Below are positions 35,440 to 47,585 of a stretch of 64,000 nt of DNA, in pieces. Within the stretch, counting starts at the first letter, position 1, and every line of letters starts with the position of its first letter. The stretch comes from Pomphorhynchus laevis (Eukaryota > Acanthocephala > Palaeacanthocephala > Echinorhynchida > Pomphorhynchidae), in NCBI GenBank assembly GCA_012934845.2, contig WNNJ02003704.1, positions 124,001-188,000 on the forward strand, written 5' to 3'. The position numbers and the translations under genes are program-made. A model generated the notes under the pieces. It saw only the letters and a list, made by a program, of their open reading frames with translations, did not search any database and was not told the DNA's origin.

Positions 35440-37045
35440 GTGATATTTCAGTATCGTTAAGTTGGAAGGTTTCCGTCTCGAGCGACCTCTAACAGGCACG
35501 CTGCATTTCCCCGCTGCACTGCACAGCTTAAACGCTGCAAGAGGAAATTGGCAGCTCTTCGATCATATGTTGCCACCACCAACATATTGCCCAGTTTTGT
35601 CGAAAAATTCGAAGTTATCGGCCCGGCTGCACCAATTGTGTCGATCGCCAACGGCACAAATTTATATTGCGATTCGTCAATACATGTATATTTGGCCTTC
35701 TTTCGATCCTCTGCCAATCTAGCAATCTCCCCGGCCCCAGAGACCACATTAGGCAAATGACTGGCAGCAATAATGTTGGGACAGGTGAAGTCCCATACTA
35801 GCAGACGTCCCCTTTCCCATGGGACTAGTGAAGCACCGTCCGGTCTCTTTCCGTCGTTTCTGCAGAGCCCGATTGGTTCAAGGCGGGACGGGACACCGGC
35901 TGTGGCAAGGGCGCTACGAATAAGTGTGTTTACAGCACTGTGCCGATTGTGCCGAGAAACCACTCTGGGGCAGTCTAGCCCGTGAATACCAGAGGGGTCT
36001 GATACGACGCCGCACTCACACTTAAATGAAACCGAGTTGAGAATACCGAGGGGGAGGGCTGATGCAAGACAAATTGAACTGTCGTCTAGTTTTGTGCCCA
36101 TCGAAACTATCGATAGGGCATTATAGAATGCGCCAGACCATCTGGTAGACGCGGCTAGCAAGCGGACCGGATCTTTGGGAAAGGCGCATGAAGCTGCCAG
36201 GTGTCGGAATTCCTCCTCAAACAATGGGGCTGTCAAACGTTTTTGCAAGGTTGCAATCGTTGGAACAGTCAGGTCGAATTTAGTGGTCGAACTCTCTGAC
36301 GCCGTTCGGTAGTTAAGGTCACTAGTTTCTGAGCGATTTGCCAAATGCTCTGGGATTAATAGCGCAGTTAAGTCCTTCGTGCGCGAAACAGATGAACAAA
36401 AGTCCGGTATAGATAACTCTTCCGCACGCAAAACACCCAGTCCACTCATCTTAACAGGTAGCGAGGCTTGACGCCAGGCTATGTCAGAGATCCTGGGGTT
36501 AAGGATTTCCTCCAGAGAACTGCGAACTTCCACATCGAAGGCTTTCACGAGGTCGCTTGTATAACACGGTGCGCAGCGTAAAAGGAAGTTGATCTTTGGC
36601 AGCGTCAAACAATGTCGAAGGATAAAGAAGGCGTCGTGCTTCGCAAGTTTTGAGAGCTTTCGGCCTACCTGCTGAAGTTGTGTGATAGCCGATTCCAAGA
36701 ACATATCGAGGTGAAATCCGGAGCAAGGCGGAGCGCCTAGCAAGTCCGCGGATGACACATCACAGACTTTTACGTTTGGCATTATATCATTAGAGGTCAA
36801 ATATAGGTACTGTTTTTAGAAATCACTTGGCATTTGTCTGGCTGTAAGAACAATCCAATTTTTGCTCCTTGAGTTCGAATGTGTTCGATATCATTGATTA
36901 GAGTGGAAACTTCTCCCCCTATGCAGCAGTCATCCAGATACCAAACAGCTAATGGTGACAAAAGGCTGTGGGTCAGACTATTGATGGTAACTGAGAACAA
37001 GAGAGGACCGAGAGGATCCCCTTGTTGTACTCCCTCTGATGTAAA
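35440..37045 (-). pseudogene. Family D LINE, 5'-truncated with intact C-terminal frame (copy D4)
   Basis: Starts inside the RT: SEGVQQGDPLGPLLFSV, LAVWYLDDCCIGGEVS (YLDD active site) and LFLQPDKCQVISK. A small break near 36,800 is followed by a 447-codon open frame to 35,457. That frame has the thumb (LAKHDAFFILRHC), LPVKMSGLGVLRAEELS, a finger CEC-x9-H-x3-C, RHNRHSAVNTLIRSAL and SRLEPIGLC. Next are the endonuclease residues KRPDGASLVPWERGR and LLVWDFTCPN, then GEIARLAEDRKKAKY and LLQRLSCAVQRGNAACLLE. It interrupts the duplicated block: copy 2 is continuous at this point. Flanking sequences GATG-tt-AAAA and GATG-tAAAA hint at an imperfect target duplication of about 20 bases. Confidence 0.85.
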
Positions 37046-37779
37046 ATATATTATTTCTAAACCAACCTAATTACAAATCTAATTTACATGTGGTATTTAA
37101 GCAGATAGATATCGTTTATGTAACTTTATATAAAAATTCAAGAATTCATTTAAAGTGGTAATTTTGAAACATTTCGATATGAATGTATAATTCCTGTCCA
37201 TTTTTCGCTCATTAGTATATTCCATCAACAGGTTTGCAAAATCTGACTATTATATAAATGCTTTAAATAAATTATTCTATCACATGCGTTAATTGATATT
37301 TAAATTTTTTGTTCTTTTGTATTTCTACTTGATCGAAAGATCAAATGGACCAGAAATAAATACTGTATAATTACAAATTTAAATTATTTTAATTGGCTTA
37401 TAGGCTAAAAGTTCAACAAGCAGTAAAACATTTAGCTGAGATATCTAAGATTTATATTGACTTAAATCAATGTTTTTTGGTATGGTAGCGTTTTTTCTGT
37501 GCACGGCAATAGTTTGCTCGGGTACGCTTTACACCGAAGTTTAGTGTGGATATGCACTGTTGTGCTTTGTTTTGTATACGCACTTACATGCATTATCTGT
37601 TCTATCGTTAAGCCTGGTATTGTGCGATAATGTATATCTATTGAAGACAGAAATAGTTGGGATAAGCCCCGTCTTTCTCACTTTATTAAAAGGCTTATCA
37701 ATTCTTGGATTAACTCTCTGGATCTTTTATTCATAACCATCCAGCCTTTATCAATAAGATATTATTATTAATGTTTCAA

Positions 37780-40700
37780 CTGCACATAAAAGCATGGCTT
37801 AATTGGCTGGTTCACTGCAGAAAAAAAAGAAAATATAATAAAAGTATCACAAATACGGAAAAGCAGCGTTCCCCATGGCATCCTCCATTCGTAATTTCTT
37901 TTTGAATTCGTTGATATTGCTACTGCACACTGTTGACTCTCCAAGCCTATTCCACAGAGATACAACTCGCCGATCAAATTGGACAGCTCGTGATTTTCTT
38001 ATCCTTTCACATCGCAGGGTTAAACCATGGCCTCGGAGGATATTGGATGATCGCAAATGAAGGCAATCTCGAAGTGGATGATCAAAACATTAAGAATTTG
38101 CCATACCATACTCATATCGATGTACCGGCGGGTCCACGTGACAGTGTCAAGTCTAAGTGATTTTAATCGATCAGGGTACGACAAATATTTCAGTTGCGGT
38201 GCTAGCTTGGTAGCTCTATGAAGTACCCTCTCTGAACTAATATGTTCTTTTGAATTTTGGGGATACACACACGGCGCAGCATATAGAAGACGGCTCAACA
38301 CATGAGCAAAGATTTGCGGACTAGGGCAAATTTATTGAGTGCAATGAAAGTGCGTCAAAGTTGACCGATTATCCCCAACGCATTTGAACAAGCATGTTCA
38401 GTATGTGTGACGGTACTCAAATCACTGTTTATCTACACTCCCGAGTCCTTATATTTGTTCACTCGTTCTATATCACTGCTTTGAAAGCTATAATTAGCTA
38501 AAGATTGAGCATTTCCGCCACAAACACGTAAATGTTTGCATTTTGATATATTTACAATCAACCTATTGAGCAGAGCCCAATTTTCGACTTCATCGATATC
38601 CCGTTGCAGTTTAACTATATCATTGGGTGAACGAATTGCCCGCCAGATTTTCAAATCGTCTGCATATAAAAGCATCCGAGAATCAATAAATTCCGGGAGA
38701 TCGTTGATGTAGACACTAAATAGCAATGGACCCAATACTGAACCTTGAGGCACCCCTATATTACATGGCCGCGAAGAAGAGTAAATATTATCTACATGCA
38801 CACAATAACTATGATTGCTTAAAAACGATTCAATCCATCTAACAAGCAAAAATGGAATGCCACTTTTCTCTAGTTTATTTAGGAGGAATCTATGGTCTAC
38901 TCTGTCAAATGCCATAGAGAAATCGAAGAATATGATGTCAGTAGCAATGGATACGGCTTTATTAGCTAACAAATCAAGATAGGCTGCGAGTAAATTGGTA
39001 ACTGTCGAATTACCCTCACGGAAACATTGTTGCTCAGAAGCTATTACTTTATTCTCACTATGAAACTTGACCATATAACCATGTATAATTCGCTTTTACA
39101 TTCTACAACATAAGCAAGTAATACTTACTGGTCTGTAATTGTCTACTGAAAATCTATCACCCTTTTTGAAGATGGGGTGAATGATCGATTGTTTCCACTC
39201 TTTTGGAAGAGTTGTATCAATAATAGATTGTCGAAATATGTTACAAAGTGGTGTATATATTGAGAGTATGCTATTCGACGAAGATATATCAAAGGTAACA
39301 AATCAGCACCTTTGGAGTTTGTCTCTTTAAGACGATGCAGTTCAGCTAAAACTTTCTCAGAAGTTATCAAATTAGCTATGTCTAAACTAGGATATGAAAC
39401 ACTAGCACCTCTTATCGTCTCACTGTTCTGGATAGGTTCAGAATACTCGTTTGTAGTCTCTTTGTCCAAGTAAAAATTCCTTGAGAACAACTCAGCAAGG
39501 TCGTCTTCAATAACGCTATCAAAATATTGGCCAATTGTTTTATTAGCGTTCCTACTACTATTCACATATAGAAAGAGAGCTTTGGGATCATGCCTACAAC
39601 TATGAGCTGCACCATTTTCAAATAAATAGCGCTTATGCCGTTTTAAAGAATTGAAGAAATTTCTCGCCTGCTTATAAACACCATATTCACAAAACTCACC
39701 CTTAAAGCATTTGAAACTGAAGTCACGAGCCTTTATCGCAGTAGCCAGCTCAGTATCAAACCAACGATCGCTTTTCCGACTAGTCTTATAGTTCAAAAGT
39801 GATAATTTTACCATTAGAGAATAAAGCGCCACTCGAAAATGATCCCAGGCCTCGTCAACTCCGACAACGGCCGGATCAGGCCAACTTACTCTATGCAGCT
39901 TTGATGTAATAACATCATAGTTCGCCCGAAAGACATTAATCTGACGTTTGTACCGAGCATGATGAAACACCCTCATTTGTATATTTAGCAAAACTTTAAC
40001 TACACAGTGATCAGACAAACCAACAGGAGAATCATATTGGATACTACTGATTAATTTACTGTTTGTCGATAGGCAAAGATCAAGAAGGGAAGAACTACAA
40101 CTTGAAAAGCGAGTATGTACATCAACAAATTGAGCAAGACCACAATAAGTAAAACACGCCATAAGGTCACAAGATTCACTATCACAAGTAGGAAGAACCG
40201 TATTCGAAGTCCATTCAACATCTGGCATATTCAGATCCCCAATTATCACAGTATCACAATCTCCTCGCGTATACAACTCTATCTCTTCAATGAGTTTCTT
40301 AGATATTGCCTTAGGAGCACGATACACAAGACCCAGTATGATGGGTGAGCTGTTATCAAACTTCACCTGACACCACAAACTCTCAACTCTATCAATAGAC
40401 GACTTACTCAAAACACGCACCTTAACTTTGTCTCTCATAAAGAGAGCTACGCAACCACCCCTACCCCTTATCCGATCACTACGGAACAAAGAATAGTCTG
40501 GGATGGATCAGCATCGGATACATCACAATTAAGCCAAGATTCTGTAATACCAACTATAATTGGATTAACAGACTCGATCATAAACTTTAGCTCATCGACT
40601 TTCTGTAACAAGCTCCGAACATTACAATAAAATATACTATGACTTTTATTCACACCAGTGCGAGTAGTAATATCATCTCTAGCAATCTGACACACTTCAG

Positions 40701-40833
40701 ATCCCAAATCAGCTAGGCACTTATATGCTATAACACCTTGCCAAAACCCTCCACATTCACGAGAGGCAATACATCTAGTGGGGACCAACAGATTCGAATG
40801 CGTCGCCTCACTACTTGAAAATTTTGCACACAT
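37780..40833 (-). pseudogene. Family C (CR1-like) LINE ORF2: APE endonuclease + RT
   Basis: Frames from 40,833 downward: SIFYCNVRSLLQKVDELKFM and VGITESWLNCDV (endonuclease N-terminus). After a one-base-type break near 40,490 come FRSDRIRGRGGCVALFMRD, VIIGDLNMPDVEW, LLDLCLSTNSKL and VGLSDHCVVKVLLN. ETNSKGADLLPL opens the RT. After a break near 39,140 follow QQCFREGNSTVTNLLAAYLD, IIFFDFSMAFDRVDHRF, IGVPQGSVLGPLLFSVYIND and MLLYADDLKIWR at about 38,660. The tail through more breaks includes LEKLAPQLKYLSYPDRLKSL-like sequence and RAVQFDRRVVSLWNRL, ending near 37,850. The YADDLKI box and WNRL end are CR1/L2-group features. It has at least four frame breaks. Confidence 0.85.
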
Positions 40834-40859
40834 AGATTGCTCTCACCAAGCGCAACACG

Positions 40860-41847
40860 AGATGCGAGTTCTTTCTTAGCTTGAGACAATTTCTCCCTTT
40901 GAAGAGCGTCAAGATCTTTAAAGAGACTAGCATGGGATCCTTTTAAAGCGATATGAATTCCGAAGAATTAACTCAGCATGTGACTGCTTCCTAAATACGC
41001 CCTTGAGTAAACGCGGCCTATTACTAAGTGTATCACACTTACGCAGTCGAAATAATGCAACGAATTTAACACGTTTGACAATATCCACATTGCAAGAACC
41101 AAGTACCTGCATCAATATAAATCTCACACTCCGGACGTCCTCATTAAGACGTACTTGTGCGTTCTCAAAACAAGATTATCTTGCATTTGCCAGAATAACA
41201 GATCTACATCGATCAGCGGTGTGTTTCCTATTATTACCAATTTGCAATTCGAGACTGTCAAGTGACACTGCGGATAGTGTATGTTGACTTATCGTTGACG
41301 CTTGTTCCTTCTTTTTAACAGTCCCATTATCAGACATATGACCATAATTCAAAACCTGACAATATGTATTTTCATCATTAGTAACATCAGGTAAATGCAC
41401 TGGAACATCCATGGCTACAGTATCACCCTCTACAGTTAAATCTATATTCATTGGATTATTTGTAAGACTTGAGGAGGGATATATAGAGTTAGAATAGCTT
41501 CCATCACTATGACTGGAATTTTCAACATTCTTAGTAGATTTGGAAATAAGAACTTCCTTACTTTGACCGGCACTTATGCTTTTTGGAATTGGTGGAGCTG
41601 ATATGGGTCCAAGAGAATTACAACTCGACTGACCGACAACCAAGGGGGTAGATTCCGTCTTCAAATCATTTATTAAAGATGCGCAGCAGTACCCGCAGTA
41701 GAAAGATGCATTAGACAGAGCTGTTTTCTTTTCCCCGGGAACTGAAACACTTGCCCACACGTGACAATCTTCACTTGAACACCGAACCTGATAATCCACA
41801 AACTTGGCACCATCACCTTGCTTTGTAGTCTTCCTCTGTTTGACCAT
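40860..41847 (-). pseudogene. Family C LINE ORF1 with N-terminal zinc finger
   Basis: The open frame 41,847-41,176 starts MVKQRKTTKQGDG. It has a PHD/zinc-ribbon-like motif at about residues 23-55 (CSSEDCHVWASVSVPG then FYCGYC), followed by a serine-rich linker. After a frame break a second piece (VLGSCNVDIVKRVKF, LRKCDTLSNRPRLLKGVF) and a third (LDALQREKLSQAKKELASRV, ALGESNL) continue to about 40,860. These resemble the RRM-like and basic C-terminal parts of CR1-group ORF1 proteins, which bind element RNA. The upstream region 41,860-42,060 is its probable 5' UTR. Confidence 0.75.
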
Positions 41848-41860
41848 TATATGAATGTAT

Positions 41861-42479
41861 ATTCAGACTTTATCAGAGTAAAGTCTCTTGTGTAGATTTC
41901 AATATAGATTGTGTAGGTTCGTCTGGTATAGGTTTTTTAGGTTTAGATTCTTCTAATTTAGGTTCTTCTTTAGAGTTTTTAGGTTTTTTTGTTCTTCGGG
42001 AATCGTGTATTTTATCTTGTAGTTAGAATAGCTTAACAATTTTTTAAGTGCAGCCGTCAAAGGAGCCGTCGAAGCCTTCTCAAGTCGTTAGTCTACAAGT
42101 CGTTAGTGTGAAGCAAGTCTTTAGTCTGCAAGTTGTTTGTTATTTATCTCAAACTTTTTTAAGGTAATAATTTAATAATAAGTAGGAATTCGTTTATAAA
42201 TTACTTAGGTTATAGATTAAAAGTAATATATTACGCTTAATTAAACGACCAAGTTCAAGTCTATTTGTTTCCCCTTTAACATTGATCATCATGGAAAACG
42301 CATATACTGAGATAAGCTGCTATCAATACTTGAGATAAGCTGCTATCAATACTTGAGATAAGCTGCTATCAATACTTATGCCATGTTTATATATTATTAT
42401 GTTCACTACTTATTTTATGCAAATAAGTAGTAATAAAATAAGTAAGTTTTTTTAATATAAACTTTCCAATTTGATGGTT
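41861..42479. other. Family C leader, end of duplicated block and spacer
   Basis: On the minus strand 42,000-41,870 reads a short K/P/E-rich stretch (RRTKKPKNSKEEPKLEES) without a start codon, probably leader sequence. At 42,180-42,256 the third block shared with duplication copy 2 appears (GGAATTCGTTTATAAATTAC). A 23-base tandem repeat is listed separately. No gene is called. Confidence 0.5.
42309..42377 (+). repeat. Tandem repeat, 23-base unit x 3
   Basis: Identical units GAGATAAGCTGCTATCAATA-CTT start at 42,309, 42,332 and 42,355. It sits just outside the last block shared by the segmental duplication. Confidence 0.9.
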
Positions 42480-43046
42480 TAGACATATTGTGGATATTTT
42501 TGTTATTTGACCAGATGATGTCTAGTGCAGTTAATTTAGTGGATTTCCCAAATGCTTGAGACATACGCGAATTGTCTTTTATGATTCTTGACCGGATTCA
42601 AACTTCTTCCTATTCCTAAACTGTGATTTATCTACCAGTAATTTTCATATTACAAGGTTTTATAAAAAACCAACTGAAATTAATAAATTCATTTCTTGGA
42701 TAATGCACAATCAAATAAAGGCAGAATAGGTAATTTTCAAGGATTTTGTATTAGGACATTACGACTATCGATCACTAAAGAATTTATAATAGCAGAGCTT
42801 CAACGTCTTCTAATGAGTTTTCGCCTTTTAAACTACCCGGATATTGAATTAGTCAATGCAATTAATAAAACAATTAGTAATTTTGATAAGAATGTGAATC
42901 TTAATAAAGTCCGATGTCGTCTTGATCAAACAGATATTGGTCCAAATAAGCTGAATGTTGTATTTTATTTACCAATGATGATTCACACAAAGAATGTCAT
43001 TCATAATGTCAAAATCCGCGCTGCTAGACAGCCCATTCAGTTGTGA
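42480..43046 (+). pseudogene. Penelope-like RT, C-terminal region
   Basis: Broken upstream frames give CNLSTSNFHITRFYKKPTE and INKFISWIMHNQIKA. An open frame from 42,696 follows: GFCIRTLRLSITKEFIIAEL, LLMSFRLLNYPDIELVNAI and NKTISNFDKNVN, ending KLNVVFYLPM and a stop at 43,046. The FYRKPT block followed by a helical R-x-L-x-L-S/EL-x-x-L/NYP region is the post-active-site part of Penelope-type RTs. It is distinct in sequence from the piece at 33-34 kb. The RT core upstream and any GIY-YIG domain are missing. Confidence 0.6.
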
Positions 43047-43229
43047 TGCAACGATAAATTCATACCATCAATATGCACATATATACATAAGGCTAATCGC
43101 TCTCATATCAAATAAATAAATAAAGATTTTATTAACAAAATAACCAAGTTAGATAAAGAAAACTAGATCTGGTATGCATTGTCACCTTCATCAATAATTG
43201 TCATACATAGCTCATAAAAAATTTCTTCG

Positions 43230-45735
43230 AAATCTTCACGGCCTTAGGTCCAGAGAGATCTGAGTCCCCGGCCGCACACGCGCGCCGCCTTCCGACTATA
43301 CCATTCGGGGTCTCTACATCCTAAGAGTCCAGTCAAGGCGTACTATGGTCGGTAATCTCGAGATGAGGAGCTTAACAAACTTTAGTCTTTGCTCTGGGGA
43401 CGTCCTCTAAAGAAGAAGACTAATCCCGAGATAGCCTAAGTACCCCAAAGGCGTACTTGGGTTTACCCAATCAATAACAGATGCTAAGCCAGTTTCAGGA
43501 CCCATATAGCTCTCATCAGAATACGTTTGAGTCTATCCAGTAAGCTTTTGCGTACCTGGGCCCACCTGGCTCTCTTCAGAATACGTTTGAGTCTATCCAG
43601 GTCAGCTTTTGCGGACCAATTCATCCTAATAGTGAACCCCAGGTATTTATTCGACTCGTGAAGGTGGAAGTGGTTTAGGCTGCAAAATTTAACAGAGTGC
43701 AGAGAGTGCTTGTCTCTTAAGCTTCTACTTGGTGACAAGGACGCTGTGAAAGACGACCACCTACGATTTTGCGGAGTTCAGAATAAGATTTGAAGGGGGT
43801 GGTTGGTCTTTTAATCTTAAAAAAAATGACTGATGTCCGGGACTACATCTTTGCACCTGCGTCCAAAAAATGGGCTGTGGTATCATCAGCGTATACCACG
43901 AGATGTTGATCGCGTTGAAATGTTTTGAAACTTAAAACGGAGGCAGCAAGATATAAGGAAGGAGAAAGTGGACACCCTTGAGGCACAGCTGTAATAGGGT
44001 AGAACTGACGTGCATAAGGGTCGTCTTTATAGAAGAATCGCTTGCTATACAGCAATATCTCCATCATGTTAACAATTCTCGCGGGCAACCCGAGGGACCT
44101 GAGAGAGTAGATGACAAACGGAATGGAAATGCGGTCAAATGCAGCATAAAAGTAAAGAAAAACAGCCACAGCAAGCTGATGACTGTTATCCTGACAAAAA
44201 TGGCGCACTTCACAAATTGCTAAATGGACCAAGCGACCTTTGACAAACCCATGAAAACTCGGCGGAATTAAATTACGCTTACTTAAATGGTCCCGGATTC
44301 TACGCGCAAGCGCTTTTTCGTATATTGAGATTAGAGAGTTTTGAATCGAGATAGGCCGCAGATCTTTAGGACATAAAATCGATTTATTTTTTGGTATAAA
44401 AATACGACTGCTGATATTAATGCCAGCAACATCGGACGGGGAAGCTAGTAGTATTGTAATGGGGACCTCCTTTCTCTGACTGTCTGTCAAAAGCTGACAG
44501 ACCCAAGTGGAGAATAGCGCGTGTGATTTGGAGGTGCCTGGAAGTGGCCTCCAGGAGTTTAGGATATCTTTGACAGATAAGACCGTGCTCCTGAAGTCAT
44601 ACCAAGGCGGGATTGGTTGGGGAGATATAGTGGCTCCGTAATTATGTAGGGGTAATGACTCCAAAACTTTGTCAAAACCTATGCTATTGACCTAACCCAA
44701 GGCTCTCTCCTTCCAGCAGACAAACTTCTTCTTAAATATATTCCGAAAGGAAGGATGAGAAGGGTTAAGGAAAGAAATGCTCGCCATATCCTTACTCAGC
44801 TGGAACCTATATCAAGTGATCCAGTATTCATTCGAGAGGGCCTGTCTGGCGAAAACAGAGAGATTAGAAAGGTGTAGCATTTTGGCTAGGACCTTGAGTT
44901 TTGTTGGAGTGGGATTGTATATTCGACATTTATAGGTAGTCGAAAGAAATGTGATAGCTTGCGTTAAGATGTAGGAATTAAATTCGGTCAAACTCTCATT
45001 ACCAATTCTGGGGAAGAGTTGGATCGCTGCCTGAAAGAAGGCCACTCTGATGGGATCAAAGTGAAACCTCCTTCTAAGCAACGTATCTTCCTCTATCCGC
45101 AAACGAATTAGATCATGAGAGGTGGTCTGTTTTTGGCGCGACTGCTCAGTACGGTTGAGTTTCAGCAAATACATCTTATGAAGCAATAATATGTAGATAA
45201 ATAGTTGTTGAGCAATGAAAGGTAGGGTACGGTGGTTTATGAATAAAGTAATCGTTCCTGGCTCTTCGAAGTGCTGAATTAATCCAACGACCAGTTCTGT
45301 CGTTGTAGTCACCGAGTAACATGACATAGCCACTACCTAAAATACGGTCCAGGAGCTCACGGTTCTCGTGAATTTCCCCTAGCCTAATATAGATATTGGC
45401 TATACTGATACGTTTCCCGTTCTTACAAAATGATATAGCTAAACAAGACGGCTGGGCAAGAATAGTTTAGTAAGAGGGAAGATATTAAGGAGCTCTTAAC
45501 TAGGGTTAAAAGACCTTGCGATGAAGAGGAGTGAGGAGGGGTTATGTACGGAATAAAGTGGGGTGTAAATATACTTGGTGAAAAATCGGGTATATTCTTG
45601 GGGGAGACGGTTAGACCGCGTCTCCTGAAGGACTATAACATCTGAATCTCTACCAGATAATAGCTTAAGGGTGGAAGCACCTACTGAATTCAACTGAAGA
45701 ATATTCAGTGAAAAAGGCTTTTGGTTACGTCACAT
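43230..45735 (-). pseudogene. Family A LINE ORF2, decayed copy (A4)
   Basis: Right to left: LQLNSVGASTLKLLSGRD and VIVLQETRSNRLPQE (endonuclease) to about 45,500. A broken middle has FFQAAIQLFPRIGNESLTEF and LSVFARQALSNEYW. A 273-codon open frame 44,664-43,843 then gives ILNSWRPLPGTSKSHALF, PKDLRPISIQNSLISIYE, PPSFHGFVKGRLVHLA, GCPLSPSLYLAAS and VVYADDTTAHF. Further frames continue to the usual thumb, including a local duplication near 43,500-43,610 (ADLDRLKRILKRARWA twice). This copy shows that the codon-399 stop of A2 replaced tryptophan. Confidence 0.8.
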
Positions 45736-45749
45736 TGCGTTAGTGTAAC

Positions 45750-46735
45750 CAATGTGGGACGACCTCCACTTAGTCGTAACCAGGGGCGGAAAGGTCGTCC
45801 TGTCCGCCTCCGCTTTTAACAGTTGAAGTCGCTTGCCCACTGACAATATTTTCATTTTCCGTTGAGGCCGCTGCCTCTACTGTCCATATTAGATCTTTCT
45901 TGACTAACTTTAGAGAGACAAAGCCCTGCATTGAGCCGGTTCTCTTTTTTGATATGGGTACTTTCTTTATGGCGGTATTGGCAGGTACGAACGGAGTTAA
46001 TGACTCAATCAATTTTGTCATTAGGTTTTGGATTATATTCTCCAACTGAATCATCGAGGCTTGGTGTTTGCTTTCTATTAGCTTCATAATATCAGCGTCT
46101 GACATTATGTCGCTCGTCTTGGTGGAGCCACACGCCCCCACAAAGCTTGTCGGTTTCTCTACAGCACCACGGTCTTTTCTGGTAGTACTTAAAAGCTTTG
46201 CACTTCCTTAACCAATTGAGGAGATGATCACCTCCGCAATTCGTACAAACAGTATTCTTGTCACACTTACCCGGGTGTTCAACTGTCGTACCACAAACCC
46301 CACATTTTTGGGGTAGACTACACCCAGTTGACCAATGCCCCCATCGATGACAGTTGTTACAGTGGGGGTACGTTAGCGAGTCAGATTCAATATGTGTGAA
46401 TCGAAGATTGTGTCCCATATAAGGGTCGCATGCTGAATTCGCCAGCCGCAACGCCTCGTCAATTGGCCCGTTGCAGAACGCACAGGAATCGGAAATTCAT
46501 TATTCCATAAATCTAACGTTAGATACATTGAATTATTTCTTCAGTACAAAATATCAGCCTCTGTAAGAGGAATATTAGTCACTTTAAGTGTCGCTTGAAT
46601 CGGTTTAAATAACATTATGCCGAGATCAGTACATTTAGTTTTAAAAAAGTCAGTATATGTAATTGCTAGTTCCGAGGTGCTGAAAAAAATTTTTATCTCA
46701 TAAAGCAGTTTAGTAACCAGTTCATGTAACCAGTT
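45750..46735 (-). pseudogene. Family A LINE ORF1 of copy A4
   Basis: FKPIQATLKVTNIPLTEADI at about 46,600, then frame breaks, then an open frame 46,451-46,092 with YPHCNNCHRWGHWSTGC, CGVCGTTVEHPGKC and CTNCGGDHLLNWLRKC. These are the same three zinc knuckles as A2 in the same order. A further frame 46,141-45,770 covers the linker (DADIMKLIESKHQASMIQLE) and a basic C-terminus. It ends just before the ORF2 start. Its 5' side abuts duplication copy 2. Confidence 0.75.
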
Positions 46736-46929
46736 CTTGCCGTAGAAATGGATGCATATTAAAATAAAGGAAATTCGTCACAATGACTATATTTCTTCAT
46801 AATAAAACATCACTCAATAACCTGCTTTAAATAGAAACAATTTCGTATATAAATTCGAAGTGACTCAGATCATTTATTAGCATACTATATATATTCAACA
46901 TTTGTATTTTCTAAACTTAAAAAATATAA

Positions 46930-47208
46930 ATGAGTTGGTATCCTAATTATAATAACGGTGGAGGCTATGAAGGTGGTTACGGTAGCGGATACAATACTGG
47001 GTACGGAAATGGATCATGGCAAAGAGGTAATTATAATCCAGATGATTTTGGATCGAGGGATAGACAAGGATTTCTGGATCCATCAACGCATGAATTTTTA
47101 AGACGAAATGTACCAGCCGGTGCTAATATAAATGACTTCCTTCCGAAACATTTGCAGCCGACATTTCCCTCTCACTCAACGGATTGGAATCCATACAGAC
47201 CTTGGTAA
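46930..47208 (+). CDS. Glycine/tyrosine-rich small protein, 92 aa (copy 2)
   Basis: Complete intronless frame, colinear with the copy at 34,954 without gaps. Differences are G19S, G32R, S33G, W42S, T43R, N54H, D64G and Y75H. The C-terminal half, including RQGFLDPST and STDWNPYRPW, is nearly unchanged, which suggests that the non-repetitive part is the constrained part. The polyadenylation signal is kept (47,273-47,278). The TATA-like site at 46,886-46,893 is TATATATA where copy 1 has TATATAAA, so expression may differ. Function unknown. Confidence 0.65.
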   Translation: MSWYPNYNNGGGYEGGYGSGYNTGYGNGSWQRGNYNPDDFGSRDRQGFLDPSTHEFLRRNVPAGANINDFLPKHLQPTFPSHSTDWNPYRPW

Positions 47209-47345
47209 ATGATGAATCATTACTAAGAATTGTGGCGTTATCAAGTATAAATGATCATTTTTTTCAATACAAAATAAATACCCAAAAGTCTTAATTTTTG
47301 TTTTAATTGTATAATTATTCTGGTTATTTCAATTATATTAAATTA

Positions 47346-47585
47346 CATTAAATTATTACATTATATTATTACATTATAGAGGGACATAACAACGATGATA
47401 CAGGGACGTCCACTGATGAGTCCCGCCCCGTGGAGTTGTCTGGACAGCATGCCTTCTGTCGTAGTGCGGCCTGATAGCTGAAGCTATTATGTAGCCAGCT
47501 AAAATACAAGTTAGTCCAAGAGGTCCGGAAATATCTCAACAAAATGAAATTCAACTGACTACCAACAAGACGATTTCAATGCATC
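47346..47585 (-). mobile_element. 240-base retroposon-like insertion with 14-base target duplication
   Basis: ATTATATTAAATTA occurs at 47,332-47,345 and 47,586-47,599, and once only at the matching point of duplication copy 1. This proves an insertion after the duplication, or a loss from copy 1. On the minus strand the insert ends in a TAATG-type simple tail (GTAATAATATAATGTAATAA), typical of a 5'-truncated LINE or a SINE 3' end. No coding motif is recognisable in the rest. Confidence 0.75.

Larger units (their letters stand above)
34769..42266 (+). repeat. Segmental duplication, copy 1 (expanded by insertions)
   Basis: Three blocks match copy 2 at 46,745-48,787 in the same order and orientation: 34,769-35,365 (92-aa gene), 37,045-38,060, and about 42,180-42,256. 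Between blocks 1 and 2 lies family D copy D4. Between blocks 2 and 3 lies most of a full family C element. Identity is high by eye (long runs without difference), so the duplication is recent compared with most elements around it. Confidence 0.85.

Noticed and set aside
42309-42377. CRISPR-like short repeats
   Set aside because: Three contiguous 23-base units without spacers in a eukaryotic genome; a plain tandem repeat.
47404-47445. A second hammerhead-like string: GTCCA, CTGATGA, TCC...GGA, GUC, TGGAC on the plus strand
   Set aside because: There is no GAAA box and no stem III, and the strand is antisense to the retroposon tail that surrounds it. Most likely coincidence.
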